Shown here: positions 22,972 to 32,121 of the stretch, piece after piece
How the letters are laid out: every line of letters begins with the position of its first letter
Position numbering within the stretch: the first letter of the stretch is position 1
From: Bradyrhizobium daqingense
GTDB lineage: Bacteria; Pseudomonadota; Alphaproteobacteria; Rhizobiales; Xanthobacteraceae
Direction: 5' to 3'
Assembly: GCF_021044685.1 (NCBI RefSeq)
Contig: NZ_CP088014.1
Coordinates: forward strand, 248,001 to 312,000
Length of the DNA: 64,000 nt
Notes under the pieces: model-generated
Seen by the model: the letters and a program-made list of their open reading frames with translations, nothing else
Database searches by the model: none
Told to the model about the DNA's origin: nothing
Program-made: the position numbers and the translations under genes

Positions 22972-25812
22972 ATGACTGAAGCCGCCCGGCCTGCGACGGG
23001 AACCCTATCGTTCGGGCCATTCATTGTGACGCCGTATGAAAGGCTGATCACGCGTGACGGCGTTGCGCTACCGCTCGGTGCAAAAGCCTTCGACATGCTG
23101 ATCGCCCTGATGTCGCGGCCGAACGAGGTGGTCAGCAAATGGGATCTGATGGCGCAGGTGTGGCCGGGCCTGACCGTCGAAGAAGCCAGCTTGCGCTTTC
23201 ACATCGCAGCGCTTCGCAAAGTCCTCGGCGACGGCAAGGACGGTGCACGCTACATCACCACGCTGTCCGGCCGCGGCTATTGCTTCGTCGCGCCGATCTC
23301 GCACGTGGCCATGCCGCCAGAACAGCGCCCGGCACCACAGCTCGACCTGCCGCCGGTGAAGCTGCCGAACCGGCTGCAACGGATGGTCGGGCGCGACGAT
23401 GCGATCGCCGTCGTGTCCGACAAGCTCATCACCTCGCGCTTCGTCACGATTGTCGGCCCCGGCGGCGTCGGCAAGACCGCCGTCGCCATCGCGATCGCAC
23501 ACGACCTGCTCGGAACCTTCGCTGACGCGGCGCACTTTGTCGATCTTGCCGCGCTCAGCGATCCCGATCTCGTGATCACCTCGATCCTGCTGATGCTGGG
23601 CCTGCCGGCGCAGACCGACGATCCCCTGCCCGCGCTGCTCGCGCATGTCAGGGACAAGAAGATGCTGCTGATCCTCGACAATTGCGAGCATGTCATCGCC
23701 ACCGTGGCGCCGCTCGCTGCGGCGATCTTCCAGGCCGCGCCGCATGTCCATATCCTGGCGACGAGCCGCGAGGCGTTGCGCGTCGAGGGCGAGCAGGTCT
23801 ATCGGTTGGCGCCGCTCGCCGTTCCGCCTGATGAGTCCGGGCTGACCGTCGCTGCGGCGCGGACCTATCCTGCACTTCAACTCTTCCTCGAACGTGCCAC
23901 GGCGAGCGGCGCGCAGATCGCGCTCGACGATGCCAATGCCGCAATCATCGCGAGAATCTGCCGCAAGCTCGACGGCATGGCCCTGGCGATCGAGCTCGCC
24001 GCCGGCCGGGTCGAAGCCTATGGCCTGAAGCAGACGGCGACGCTGCTCGACGAGCGGCTCAATCTGCTCTGGCAGGGACAGCGCACCGCGCCGCCGCGAC
24101 AGAAGACATTGCAGGCGACGCTGGACTGGAGCTACGGGCTCCTGTCCGACACCGAGCGCCTCGTGCTGCGACGGCTTGCGGTGTTCGCCGGCCACTTCAC
24201 CATCGACGCCGCGCTCGAGGTTGTGCCGGACGATCGCGTCGACCGCTCCCATTTGTTCGACGCCATCGACAGCCTCGTCGCCAAGTCCATGGTCGCGCCA
24301 CGGCCGATCGGCGCCATGATGCGCTACCGGCTGCTCGACACCACGCGCGCCTATTTGCTCGAGATCGCGCCCGATGACGCGGCGCTCGCCGCCCGTCACG
24401 CCACCTATTACCGGCAATGGCTGGAGCAGGCCGGCTCGACATGGGCGACGGTGCCGGGCGCCGACGAGCGGGCGGTGCACTTCTCCGCCCTTCACAACGT
24501 GCGCGCCGCGCTGGACTGGTGCTTCGGCACGGGCGGCGACATCAAGATCGGCATCGCGCTCGCCGCTGCGGCGGCACCGATCTTCCTCGCAATGTCGCTG
24601 TTGACCGAATGCCGGCGCTGGTCGGAACGGGCGCTGCGTGCGATCGGCCCCTCCTCGCAGGGGAGTGCCGAGGAGATGCACATCCAGGCGGCCCTCGGCC
24701 TCACCTTGATGTTCACGCGCGGCGGCAGCGAAGCGGCGCGCGCCGCCCTGAGCCGGAGCCTTGCGATCGCCGAAGCGCGTGGCGACGCACCGAACCAGCT
24801 CCAGCTGCTCGGCCGCATGCACATCTTCCACGAGCGGATGGGCGAATTCGACGCCGCGCTCGGCTATGCCCAGCAGAGCCTCATCGTTGCCGAGGCCCTC
24901 GGCGACGCGGCCTCGGCTGCGCTCGCCCATTCGCTTCTGGGCGTCTCGTTGCACCTGGCCGGCGAGCATCGCGACGCGCTGACGATGCTGGAGGCCGCCT
25001 GGCGAGGGCCCGGCACGGAACGGATCAGCACGGTCTACGGCTTCGACCATCGCAACCGGGCCGGCATCTCGCTCGCACGCGAACTTTGGTTGCAGGGCCG
25101 GCCGGCAGATGCGCGGCGGCTGGCGCGGCAGACGGTCGCTGAGGCCGCGCAGATGGATCATCCGATCACGCTTTGCATCGCATTGATCTGGGCGGTGTCG
25201 ATCGATCTCTGGGACGGTGACCTCGACGGAGCTGAGGAGAGCATCGACCGATTCATCGCGCTTGCCGAGGCGCGCTCGATGGGCCCGTATCTTGCGGTCG
25301 GCCGAGGCGTCAAAGGCGAGCTGGCAATCCGGCGGGGCGAGGCCGCTGATGGCGTCGAGACGATCAAGTCCTGCCTGCGCGAGCTCCACGATTCCGGTTA
25401 CGAGCTGCTCACCACGACCTTCAACATCGCGATGGTGCAGGGCTTGCTGGCACTCGGACAGACCGAGCAGAGCGCAGGCCTGATCGACGACGCGATCCGC
25501 CTCGTCGAGAGAAGCGGCGATCATCTCTACATGCCCGAGCTGCTGCGGATGAAGGGCCGAATCCTGTTGTCGCTGCCAGAGCCCGGGGCCGATCAGGCCG
25601 AAGCCCGTTTCATGCAGTCCCTGGAATTGAGCCGCCGCCAAGGCGCAAAAGCCTGGGAGCTGCGGGCCGCAATCGGTCTCGCCGCGCTATTTGCTCAACG
25701 CGGACAGCGCGAGGAAGCGAAGCGATCGCTGCAATCAGCACTCGAAGGTTTTTCCGAAGGCTCCGACACGGCGGATATCGGCGCGGCCAACGCGCTTCTG
25801 ATGATGCTGTAG
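22972..25812 (+). CDS. Winged-helix regulator with AAA/STAND-type ATPase and TPR domains
   Basis: 946 residues. Residues 10-110 form an OmpR/CadC-type winged helix (VLPLGAKAFDMLIALMSRPN, EEASLRFHIAALRKVLGD, ITTLSGRGYCFVAPI). A P-loop ATPase follows (Walker A GPGGVGKTAVA near residue 162, Walker B-like MLLILDNCEHV, LATSREALRVEGE). The remaining 500 residues are TPR-like helices. This is the predicted-ATPase class related to MalT/AfsR signal-transduction ATPases. Nucleotide and ligand binding probably switch DNA binding. The ATG at 22972, next to an in-frame GTG, has an AGGA site. It is divergent from the ohr cluster, the likely target. Confidence 0.9.
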   Translation: MTEAARPATGTLSFGPFIVTPYERLITRDGVALPLGAKAFDMLIALMSRPNEVVSKWDLMAQVWPGLTVEEASLRFHIAALRKVLGDGKDGARYITTLSGRGYCFVAPISHVAMPPEQRPAPQLDLPPVKLPNRLQRMVGRDDAIAVVSDKLITSRFVTIVGPGGVGKTAVAIAIAHDLLGTFADAAHFVDLAALSDPDLVITSILLMLGLPAQTDDPLPALLAHVRDKKMLLILDNCEHVIATVAPLAAAIFQAAPHVHILATSREALRVEGEQVYRLAPLAVPPDESGLTVAAARTYPALQLFLERATASGAQIALDDANAAIIARICRKLDGMALAIELAAGRVEAYGLKQTATLLDERLNLLWQGQRTAPPRQKTLQATLDWSYGLLSDTERLVLRRLAVFAGHFTIDAALEVVPDDRVDRSHLFDAIDSLVAKSMVAPRPIGAMMRYRLLDTTRAYLLEIAPDDAALAARHATYYRQWLEQAGSTWATVPGADERAVHFSALHNVRAALDWCFGTGGDIKIGIALAAAAAPIFLAMSLLTECRRWSERALRAIGPSSQGSAEEMHIQAALGLTLMFTRGGSEAARAALSRSLAIAEARGDAPNQLQLLGRMHIFHERMGEFDAALGYAQQSLIVAEALGDAASAALAHSLLGVSLHLAGEHRDALTMLEAAWRGPGTERISTVYGFDHRNRAGISLARELWLQGRPADARRLARQTVAEAAQMDHPITLCIALIWAVSIDLWDGDLDGAEESIDRFIALAEARSMGPYLAVGRGVKGELAIRRGEAADGVETIKSCLRELHDSGYELLTTTFNIAMVQGLLALGQTEQSAGLIDDAIRLVERSGDHLYMPELLRMKGRILLSLPEPGADQAEARFMQSLELSRRQGAKAWELRAAIGLAALFAQRGQREEAKRSLQSALEGFSEGSDTADIGAANALLMML

Positions 25813-25818
25813 CGCCTC

Positions 25819-26490
25819 TCACCCCGTCGGCGTGCCCTGCTTCCACTGGCCGCCGGCGATTTTCGCGGCGGCGATCACGGCCTGGGTGCGGCTCTCGACG
25901 CCGAGCTTTTGCAGGATGGCCGAGACGTGTGCCTTGATGGTGGCCTCGGAGACGCCGAGCTCGTAGGCGATCTGCTTGTTGAGCAGACCCTCCGACAGCA
26001 TCATCAGGACCCGGACCTGTTGCGGCGTCAGCGTCACCAGGCGGTCGCGCAGGCGCGTCATGTCGGGGTCGGCTGCGGCCGACAGATCGGTGTCGGCGGG
26101 AACCCAGACGTCGCCTTCCATCACCTTGAGGATGGCATCGCGCAGGGTCTCGACGCCGAAACGCTTCGGGATGAAGCCGGAGGCGCCGAAATCGAGCGAG
26201 CGGCGGATCGTCGCAATGTCGTCGGACGCCGAGACGATCACGACCGGAATCGCCGGATATTGCGCCCGCAGATAGATCAGGCCGGAAAAGCCGGAAATCC
26301 CGGGCATCGAGAGGTCGAGCAGGACCAGATCGACGTCGGGGGTCTGTTCCAGCAGCTTGGTCAGATCCTCGAACGAGCCGGCCTCGTCGATTCTGGCCGC
26401 GGTCAGGACGCCAGCCACCGCCTGCCGCAGCGCGTCGCGAAACAGGGGATGGTCATCGGCGATGACGAGATGGGTGGAAGGAGCGTTCAT
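25819..26490 (-). CDS. NarL/LuxR-family response regulator
   Basis: 223 residues. The receiver domain has the acidic pair in IADDHPLF and phosphoacceptor Asp59 (LVLLDLSMPG), followed by a Lys in FIPKRF. The C-terminal LuxR-type HTH lies at about residues 153-215 (LTPQQVRVLMMLSEGLLNKQIAYELGVS, TIKAHVSAILQKLG). The start at 26490 (MNAPSTHLVIADDHP) is chosen because a much longer open frame upstream has no domain and runs into the MFS gene on the other strand. No histidine kinase is adjacent. It is divergent from an MFS transporter gene that it may control. Its end is seven bases from the end of the winged-helix regulator gene. Confidence 0.92.
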   Translation of the reverse strand: MNAPSTHLVIADDHPLFRDALRQAVAGVLTAARIDEAGSFEDLTKLLEQTPDVDLVLLDLSMPGISGFSGLIYLRAQYPAIPVVIVSASDDIATIRRSLDFGASGFIPKRFGVETLRDAILKVMEGDVWVPADTDLSAAADPDMTRLRDRLVTLTPQQVRVLMMLSEGLLNKQIAYELGVSEATIKAHVSAILQKLGVESRTQAVIAAAKIAGGQWKQGTPTG

Positions 26491-26796
26491 CGTTCTCTTG
26501 CTGTCGTTCACGCCGGGGCCGGCCACAGACCGGCAGACCTCAATTCTTCCCCGAGCGGCCGTGGCATGCAAGTGCACATTATCCCTTTGCTGCAAAGGGG
26601 TTAATCCCCGGCGTCGCGGATTGTGGACCGGGCCCCACTTCCGGAGCGCCGGGTGCGCGTCAGTGCGCAAGGCCGAAAGTCGTATTGGGGCGGGTTTCAC
26701 GGCGATGTTACCTTGTCGCCAAGACCTGGGTTGATCCGGCACGTCCGGACGTCTGGGGCGCGAGGGAAACGCATTTTTTTTGGGGAGCGACTCAAC
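26491..26796. other. Divergent promoter region between response regulator and MFS transporter
   Basis: 306 bases. It contains the palindrome at 26583-26599 described separately. Toward the MFS gene there is a T-rich stretch and a GGGGAG ribosome binding site at 26782-26787. An open frame extends from the MFS gene back to about 26623, but the residues are non-hydrophobic and lack family similarity, so I treat it as untranslated. Confidence 0.5.
26583..26599. promoter_or_regulatory. Palindrome between the response regulator and MFS genes
   Basis: CCCTTTGC and GCAAAGGG form a perfect 8-base inverted repeat around a single T, 93 bases before the response-regulator start and about 200 before the MFS start. 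It is a plausible operator for the LuxR-type regulator. Confidence 0.45.
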
Positions 26797-28461
26797 ATGT
26801 CGACAGTGGCTGTATCTCAGACGAGCACGGGAGGGATGACGAAGGACGAACGGTTCGTCATTCTCGCCTCCTCGCTCGGTACCGTCTTCGAGTGGTACGA
26901 CTTCTACCTCTACGGCTCGCTGGCCGGCATCATCGGCGCACAGTTCTTCTCGGCCTATCCGCCGGCAACCCGCGACATCTTCGCGCTGCTGGCGTTTGCC
27001 GCCGGCTTCCTGGTGCGTCCGTTCGGCGCGATCGTGTTCGGCCGTGTCGGCGACATCGTCGGCCGCAAATACACCTTCCTCGTCACCATCCTGATCATGG
27101 GCCTGTCGACCTTCATCGTCGGCCTGTTGCCCAACGCGGCGACCATCGGCATCGCTGCCCCGATCATCCTGATCGTGCTGCGCCTCGCCCAGGGTCTGGC
27201 GCTCGGCGGCGAATATGGCGGTGCAGCGACCTACGTCGCGGAGCATGCGCCGAACGGCAAGCGCGGCTTCTACACCTCCTTCATCCAGACCACGGCAACC
27301 CTAGGCCTATTCCTGTCGCTGCTGGTGATCCTGTTCACCCGCACCGCGCTCGGTGAGGCCGACTTCGCAGCGTGGGGCTGGCGTATTCCGTTCCTCGTCT
27401 CGGTGCTGCTGCTCGGCATCTCGGTCTGGATCCGGCTCCGCCTTAACGAATCGCCGATCTTCCAGAAGATGAAAGAAGAGGGCAAGGGCTCGAAGGCGCC
27501 GCTGACGGAAGCCTTCGGCAACTGGCAGAACGGCAAGCTCGTGCTGCTCGCCCTCCTCGGCGGCGTGATGGGCCAGGGCGTGGTCTGGTACACCGGCCAG
27601 TTCTACGCGCTGTTCTTCCTGCAATCGATCCTGAAGGTCGACGGCTATACCGCCAACCTCCTGATTGCATGGTCGCTGCTGCTCGGCACCGGCTTCTTCA
27701 TCGTGTTCGGCATGCTCTCCGACAAGATCGGCCGCAAGCCGATCATCCTCGGCGGCTGTCTGATCGCGGCTCTCACCTTCTTCCCGATCTTCAAGATGAT
27801 CACCACCAACGCCAACCCGGCGTTGGAGAAGGCCATCGAGTCGGTCAAGGTCGAGGTCGTGGCCGATCCCGCGGGCTGCGGCGATCTGTTCAACCCGGTC
27901 GGCACCCGCGTCTTCACCGCGCCTTGCGACACCGCACGTGCCTACCTGTCCCAGTCGTCGGTCAAATATTCGACCACGCCTGGTCCGGCCGGCTCCGGCG
28001 TGAAGGTGATGGTCAACGGCAAGGAAGTGCCCTACGCCAACGCCAAGGACAGCAACCCGGCCGTCCTCGCCGCGGTGCAGGCAGCTGGCTACCCGAAGGC
28101 AGGTGACGCCGGCATCGTGAAGATGTCGCATCCGTTCGACGTCTTCCGTCCGCAGGTGGCCGCGATCATCGGACTGCTGTTCGTCCTGGTGCTGTTCGTC
28201 ACCATGGTGTACGGCCCGATCGCCGCGATGCTGGTCGAACTGTTCCCGACCCGCATCCGCTACACCTCGATGTCGCTGCCCTACCACATCGGCAACGGCT
28301 GGTTTGGCGGCCTCCTGCCGGCGACCGCCTTCGCCATCGTGGCCTCGACCGGCGACATCTATGCCGGCCTCTGGTACCCGATCATCTTCGCCTCGATCAC
28401 CGTGGTGATCGGCGCCCTGTTCCTGCCGGAAACCAAGGACGTCGACATCAAGGCGAACTGA
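26797..28461 (+). CDS. MFS metabolite:proton symporter (ShiA/ProP-like)
   Basis: 554 residues from the ATG at 26797, which follows GGGGAG. The N-terminal half shows the metabolite:H+ symporter signature: GTVFEWYDFYLYGSLAG, RPFGAIVFGRVGDIVGRKY and RLAQGLALGGEYGGAATYVAEHAP. The C-terminal half has SDKIGRKPIILGG and ELFPTRIRYTSMSLPYHIGN. Unlike the 430-residue ShiA or ProP there is an insert of roughly 100 residues between helices (about residues 335-445) with two cysteines (ADPAGCGDLF, FTAPCDTARA), probably a periplasmic domain. The substrate is unknown, likely an organic acid or osmolyte. A strong terminator follows. Confidence 0.9.
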   Translation: MSTVAVSQTSTGGMTKDERFVILASSLGTVFEWYDFYLYGSLAGIIGAQFFSAYPPATRDIFALLAFAAGFLVRPFGAIVFGRVGDIVGRKYTFLVTILIMGLSTFIVGLLPNAATIGIAAPIILIVLRLAQGLALGGEYGGAATYVAEHAPNGKRGFYTSFIQTTATLGLFLSLLVILFTRTALGEADFAAWGWRIPFLVSVLLLGISVWIRLRLNESPIFQKMKEEGKGSKAPLTEAFGNWQNGKLVLLALLGGVMGQGVVWYTGQFYALFFLQSILKVDGYTANLLIAWSLLLGTGFFIVFGMLSDKIGRKPIILGGCLIAALTFFPIFKMITTNANPALEKAIESVKVEVVADPAGCGDLFNPVGTRVFTAPCDTARAYLSQSSVKYSTTPGPAGSGVKVMVNGKEVPYANAKDSNPAVLAAVQAAGYPKAGDAGIVKMSHPFDVFRPQVAAIIGLLFVLVLFVTMVYGPIAAMLVELFPTRIRYTSMSLPYHIGNGWFGGLLPATAFAIVASTGDIYAGLWYPIIFASITVVIGALFLPETKDVDIKAN

Positions 28462-28489
28462 TCGACGGCACCGATCTCAAACCGATACG

Positions 28490-28520
28490 AACCGGCCGCG
28501 GTCTCCGCGGCCGGTTTCAT
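28490..28520. terminator. Bidirectional terminator between MFS gene and yjbQ-like gene
   Basis: A 12-base stem AACCGGCCGCGG paired with CCGCGGCCGGTT around TCT, followed by TCATTT on the + strand. It lies between two convergent genes and could stop both transcripts. Confidence 0.8.
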
Positions 28521-28528
28521 TTATGCGG

Positions 28529-29002
28529 TCACCGATTGCTGCCGATGAATTGCAGCACGATCTCGCGACGATGCGGACGAGCACGATGCTCGATCAGATA
28601 GATCGCCTGCCAGGTCCCCAGCGCGAGCTTGCCGTTCAGGACCGGGACCTGAAGCGAGGTCTGCGTCAACATCGTCTTGATGTGCCCGGGCATGTCATCC
28701 GGCCCTTCGCTGTCATGCGTCCATCCGGCGCTCTCCGGCGCGAGGCGGGACAACGCCGTGGTGAGATCGACGAGCACCGAAGGATCGGCGTTCTCCTGGA
28801 TCGTCAGAGAGGCCGAGGTGTGGCGGATGAACAGTGTCAGCGCGCCGTCTCGGGCGTGGGCTTCATTGACGAACTTGGCTGCCTCGCCGGTAAGATCGAT
28901 GAAGCCGCGGCCCGGCGTCTGCACGGTGAGCAGCGACGATGCGATGGTGGTGGCTTGCACGGACGATGGCGCCGAGCGCGTGACGGATTTGCCTGATGTC
29001 AT
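28529..29002 (-). CDS. YjbQ/UPF0047 family protein
   Basis: 157 residues. The family motifs are present: FIRHTSASLTIQENADPSV, DMPGHIKTMLTQTSLQVPV and LGTWQAIYLIEHR. E. coli YjbQ has weak thiamine phosphate synthase activity; the true role is unclear. Conserved His residues in these motifs form a trimeric metal site. The ATG at 29002 is chosen over an extension of 20 residues that has no family similarity. It converges on the MFS gene. Confidence 0.88.
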   Translation of the reverse strand: MTSGKSVTRSAPSSVQATTIASSLLTVQTPGRGFIDLTGEAAKFVNEAHARDGALTLFIRHTSASLTIQENADPSVLVDLTTALSRLAPESAGWTHDSEGPDDMPGHIKTMLTQTSLQVPVLNGKLALGTWQAIYLIEHRARPHRREIVLQFIGSNR

Positions 29003-29116
29003 CGAAAGCCTCGACTGAAGAACACTGCCGTAGGGTGACAACTGGCATCGAGAAACACGCATCAGTCACCGCTTATGGATCCTGGCTTTCGCCAGCACGA
29101 CTTGGAGAGAGTTCTC

Positions 29117-29638
29117 TCAAATCTTCCCCGACACGTCCTTCTGCACACGGTTGGCCATGTCGATCAGCCGGCGCCAGGCCCGTTCCAGGAACGACATCGC
29201 GCGGTCGATATCCTGGTCGCTCGGCAACGGAATCTCGATCCTGCGCTCGCCCTCGGCGATCTTCGGCGCCGGCTTCTTGAGGGGATCGGATTTCGGCATC
29301 GGCTCGTCGACCTTGCCCGACACGGTCGGCCCGGCCGCGAGTTGGCCCTTCAGCTTCTCGACCTCGGCCTGCAGCCTGCCGATCTCGGCGTCGAGCGCGG
29401 ACCGCTCGTCAGGTACCGCATAGCAGGCCCAGCCGGCGCCGTTTCGGGTGCAGGTCGACACCGTGCCGGTGCGGGTGTCGAGCCGCAACACGCCCTCGGG
29501 GATCGGCGTCATGCTGTAACGGCCGTTTTCGCCGTCTGGGGCGGATTGCGCGGCGACGAAGCCGCCGCTGAGGACGATCACCCCGGCGAATGTCGCGGCC
29601 GCGAGCCATGATGTTGTGGATGACGTCTCAGGTCTCAT
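29117..29638 (-). CDS. Exported coiled-coil hypothetical protein
   Basis: 173 residues from the ATG at 29638 (GGAG upstream). A signal peptide (WLAAATFAGVIVLSGGFVAAQ) leads to a short segment with two cysteines (TVSTCTRNGAGWACYAVPDE), then a coiled coil (SALDAEIGRLQAEVEKLKGQ). A proline/lysine-rich linker and a C-terminal helix (DRAMSFLERAWRRLIDMANRVQ) follow. This layout is common in small Bradyrhizobium envelope proteins of unknown function. It is probably periplasmic or membrane-associated. Confidence 0.75.
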   Translation of the reverse strand: MRPETSSTTSWLAAATFAGVIVLSGGFVAAQSAPDGENGRYSMTPIPEGVLRLDTRTGTVSTCTRNGAGWACYAVPDERSALDAEIGRLQAEVEKLKGQLAAGPTVSGKVDEPMPKSDPLKKPAPKIAEGERRIEIPLPSDQDIDRAMSFLERAWRRLIDMANRVQKDVSGKI

Positions 29639-29989
29639 CGCGCTCTCCGTCGACGCGCCGGTGGCACTTTCCGCAATTCTACACCCCGCCGCGGAATCAG
29701 TCGCCCAAAACGCATTATCCGGGATCAACGATGGCGAGGGTCCCTTTGATCCCGCCAGCGCGGCAAATGGCGGCTGCATCCTCATGCAGACATCTGCTGC
29801 GGTGCGGCGTCACGCTGTGTGCAGCGCTGCTGTGCTCGCCAATAATGTCAAATAAATCAGTTACATACGAGAAAGCGACAAATCGTGACTTGGCTTGACT
29901 TGATTATAAGCCATCAGTATGGTCCGCGCGGCTTTTGAGGGTGGCGGGCGTAATTTCCATTCAGCCGCGGCGTTTCGGGTCTTCGTTGC
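29639..29989. other. Divergent region upstream of the ATP synthase operon
   Basis: 351 bases between the exported coiled-coil gene and atpI. The atpI-proximal 150 bases are AT-rich for this genome and hold the candidate promoter at 29895-29923. The rest shows no ORF with coding character and no obvious repeat. Confidence 0.5.
29895..29923 (+). promoter_or_regulatory. Candidate housekeeping promoter of the atp operon
   Basis: TTGACT (29895-29900) and TATGGT (29918-29923) are separated by 17 bases, a good match to the sigma-70-type spacing. Transcription would start near 29930, about 60 bases before the atpI ATG. Confidence 0.5.
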
Positions 29990-30364
29990 ATGACACAGGG
30001 CACGGGACACGGCGAGAATGGAGATCGCGATAGATCGTCCGAGGAAGCTGCGCTTTCCGAACGGCTCGGAAGTCTTGATCAGAGGTTGTCCGAATTTCGC
30101 GACCGCCGAATCAAGGCCGAGCAACCCACAGGTGACGGTGGAGACGGAGCGGCCAGAGCATCGGCGATGGCGCTTGGTTTCCGGCTATCCTCTGAGTTGA
30201 TCGCCGGTGTCGCTGTCGGAGCGGGGATTGGCTGGGGGTTCGACCACTTGCTGTCGACGTCGCCTTTCGGATTTATCGCGTTCCTGCTGCTGGGCTTCGT
30301 CGCCGGCGTGGTGAATGTGGTGAGAACGGCAGGCGCGGGTCCGAACAAGCGTGGTGGTTCGTAA
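29990..30364 (+). CDS. atpI: ATP synthase protein I
   Basis: 124 residues. A charged cytoplasmic N-terminus (residues 1-58) precedes two transmembrane helices ([20 protein letters not shown] and [20 protein letters not shown]), the AtpI/AtpQ layout. It is not part of the finished enzyme but helps assemble the c-ring. It is the first gene of the F0 operon, upstream of atpB as in other alphaproteobacteria. There is an alternative, weaker reading of the start, but the ATG at 29990 suits the family length. Confidence 0.9.
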   Translation: MTQGTGHGENGDRDRSSEEAALSERLGSLDQRLSEFRDRRIKAEQPTGDGGDGAARASAMALGFRLSSELIAGVAVGAGIGWGFDHLLSTSPFGFIAFLLLGFVAGVVNVVRTAGAGPNKRGGS

Positions 30365-30462
30365 TTGGCCTAGCCAGGTTAACTGTCGTGCCGCTCGCCG
30401 GCACAGCTGGCCGACCGATCTTGACCGGTCGGCTGGTTCAGCAGACGAGAGATGCCGCGCGG

Positions 30463-31212
30463 ATGAAAATCGACCCGATCCACCAGTTCAACGTCGAACC
30501 GCTCTTCACGATCGGCCGTATCGGCGATCACACGATCGCCTTCACCAATGCCTCTCTCTACATGTTCGTCGCGGTGGGGATCATTGCGCTGCTCCTGCTC
30601 ACCAGCGGCAGGCAGCTGGTTCCCGGGCGACTGCAGTCGGTGGCCGAGCTCTCCTATGAGTTCGTAGCCAGCATGATCCGGAGCACGGCCGGAGCGGATG
30701 GCATGCGGTTCTTCCCGCTGATCTTCTCGCTGTTCATGTTCATCTGCGTCTCGAACCTCGTGGGCATCGTCCCCTACACGTTCACCGTGACGAGCCACCT
30801 CATCGTCACGGCGGCGCTCGCGCTGCTGGTGTTCTTCACGGTCCTGATCTACGGCCTCTACAAGAACGGCCTGAAGTTCTTGAAAGTATTCGTGCCCTCG
30901 GGCGTGCCGGGCTACATCCTGCCACTGGTCATGGCTATCGAGGTGCTGTCGTTCTTCCTGCGACCGGTCTCGCACAGCGTTCGACTGTTCGCGAACATGC
31001 TGGCGGGCCACATTGCGCTGAAGGTGTTCGCCGGCTTCGTCGCCATGCTCGGTGCGTCTCTTGGCGTGGTCGGCTGGATCGGCGGCGTCATGCCGCTGGC
31101 GCTCGCCGTCGCGCTCACCGCGCTCGAACTGCTGGTCGCGTTCCTGCAAGCCTATGTGTTTGCGATCTTGACCTGTATCTACCTCAACGACGCCATTCAC
31201 CCTGGACACTGA
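30463..31212 (+). CDS. atpB: ATP synthase F0 subunit a
   Basis: 249 residues. The start [15 protein letters not shown] is chosen because this is the family N-terminus; a frame extending 25 residues upstream is not. The essential proton-path arginine is Arg174 in the helix [17 protein letters not shown]. The last helices ([20 protein letters not shown]) are also canonical. With the c-ring it forms the proton channel in the inner membrane. Confidence 0.96.
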   Translation: MKIDPIHQFNVEPLFTIGRIGDHTIAFTNASLYMFVAVGIIALLLLTSGRQLVPGRLQSVAELSYEFVASMIRSTAGADGMRFFPLIFSLFMFICVSNLVGIVPYTFTVTSHLIVTAALALLVFFTVLIYGLYKNGLKFLKVFVPSGVPGYILPLVMAIEVLSFFLRPVSHSVRLFANMLAGHIALKVFAGFVAMLGASLGVVGWIGGVMPLALAVALTALELLVAFLQAYVFAILTCIYLNDAIHPGH

Positions 31213-31264
31213 GTGATCCGGGTGCTTTTCCACCCACACCTGTCTTTCTTCGAAGGAGTCAAAA

Positions 31265-31495
31265 ATGGATCCGCAAGCAGCTAAGTTTCTCGGCGCGGGC
31301 ATCGCGTGCATCGGCATGGGCGGCGCCGGCATCGGCGTGGCCTTCATCTTCGGCAACTATCTGTCAGCAGCCATGCGCAACCCGGCAGCTGCCCAGGGCC
31401 AGTTCGGCAACCTGATTTTCGGCTTCGCCGTGACCGAAGCGCTCGGCATCTTCTCGCTGCTGATCGCTCTGCTGCTGCTGTTCGTCCCGCTCTGA
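31265..31495 (+). CDS. atpE: ATP synthase F0 subunit c
   Basis: 76 residues forming a two-helix hairpin. Helix 1 has the glycine-rich face [14 protein letters not shown], the polar loop is RNPAAAQGQ, and the proton-binding carboxylate is Glu58 in [10 protein letters not shown]. Several copies make the rotor ring. A clear GAAGGAG ribosome binding site precedes the ATG, in keeping with the high copy number of the protein. Confidence 0.97.
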   Translation: MDPQAAKFLGAGIACIGMGGAGIGVAFIFGNYLSAAMRNPAAAQGQFGNLIFGFAVTEALGIFSLLIALLLLFVPL

Positions 31496-31555
31496 ACGCG
31501 TTCCGCGCCGCTTCCCGGTCGGAGGCGGCGCGTCTGACAGCAACAGGAGAACTCC

Positions 31556-32116
31556 ATGGCTGAAAGTCATGGCGGCGCCAAGGCTACCGGCGCTCACACG
31601 GAGGCCGATGGCGGTCACCACGGCGGTGGCTTTCCGCCGTTCGAGAGCAGCACCTTTGCTTCGCAGCTGGTGTCGCTCGCGATCGCCTTCGTCGCGCTGT
31701 ATCTGATCGTCTCCCGGTTCGCGCTGCCGCGTGTCGGCGGTGCAATCGAGGCGCGTCAGAACAAGATCGAGGGTGACCTCGCCGAAGCGCAGAAGCTGAA
31801 GGATCAGTCCGAGGCGGCGCTGAAAGCCTATGAAGGCGAGCTCGCGTCGGCGCGCACGCGTGCGCAGGCGATCGGCAACGAATCCCGCGAGAAGGCGAAT
31901 GCGCAGGCGGAAGCCGAACGCAAGGCGCTGGAAGAGCAATTGGCCGCCAAGCTCGCTGAGGCCGAGAAGACCATCGCCTCGACCCGCACGACGGCCATGA
32001 GCAACGTGCGCGGCATCGCGGCCGATGCGGCCGGCACCATCGTTCAGCAGCTCACGGGCGTCGTTCCGGATGCGGCCTCGATCAATGCCGCCGTTGACGC
32101 GTCCTTGAAGGGTTAG
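31556..32116 (+). CDS. atpF': ATP synthase F0 subunit b' (second b-type stalk subunit)
   Basis: 186 residues. An unusual hydrophilic, His/Gly-rich N-terminus (about residues 1-32) precedes a single transmembrane helix ([20 protein letters not shown]). A long charged coiled coil follows ([20 protein letters not shown] onwards). It pairs with subunit b as the peripheral stalk; photosynthetic and many alphaproteobacterial enzymes use this b/b' heterodimer. It lies between atpE and atpF with short gaps. Confidence 0.95.
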   Translation: MAESHGGAKATGAHTEADGGHHGGGFPPFESSTFASQLVSLAIAFVALYLIVSRFALPRVGGAIEARQNKIEGDLAEAQKLKDQSEAALKAYEGELASARTRAQAIGNESREKANAQAEAERKALEEQLAAKLAEAEKTIASTRTTAMSNVRGIAADAAGTIVQQLTGVVPDAASINAAVDASLKG

Positions 32117-32121
32117 TCGAG

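Noticed and set aside
23068..25641. An 857-codon frame opposite the winged-helix/ATPase regulator
   Set aside because: Shadow frame; residues are Arg/Gly/Ala-rich with no motif, and the + strand frame has clear domains throughout.
25819..27246. 473-residue version of the LuxR response regulator
   Set aside because: The extra 250 residues overlap the MFS gene on the other strand and are not receiver-like; the receiver begins cleanly at the ATG at 26490.
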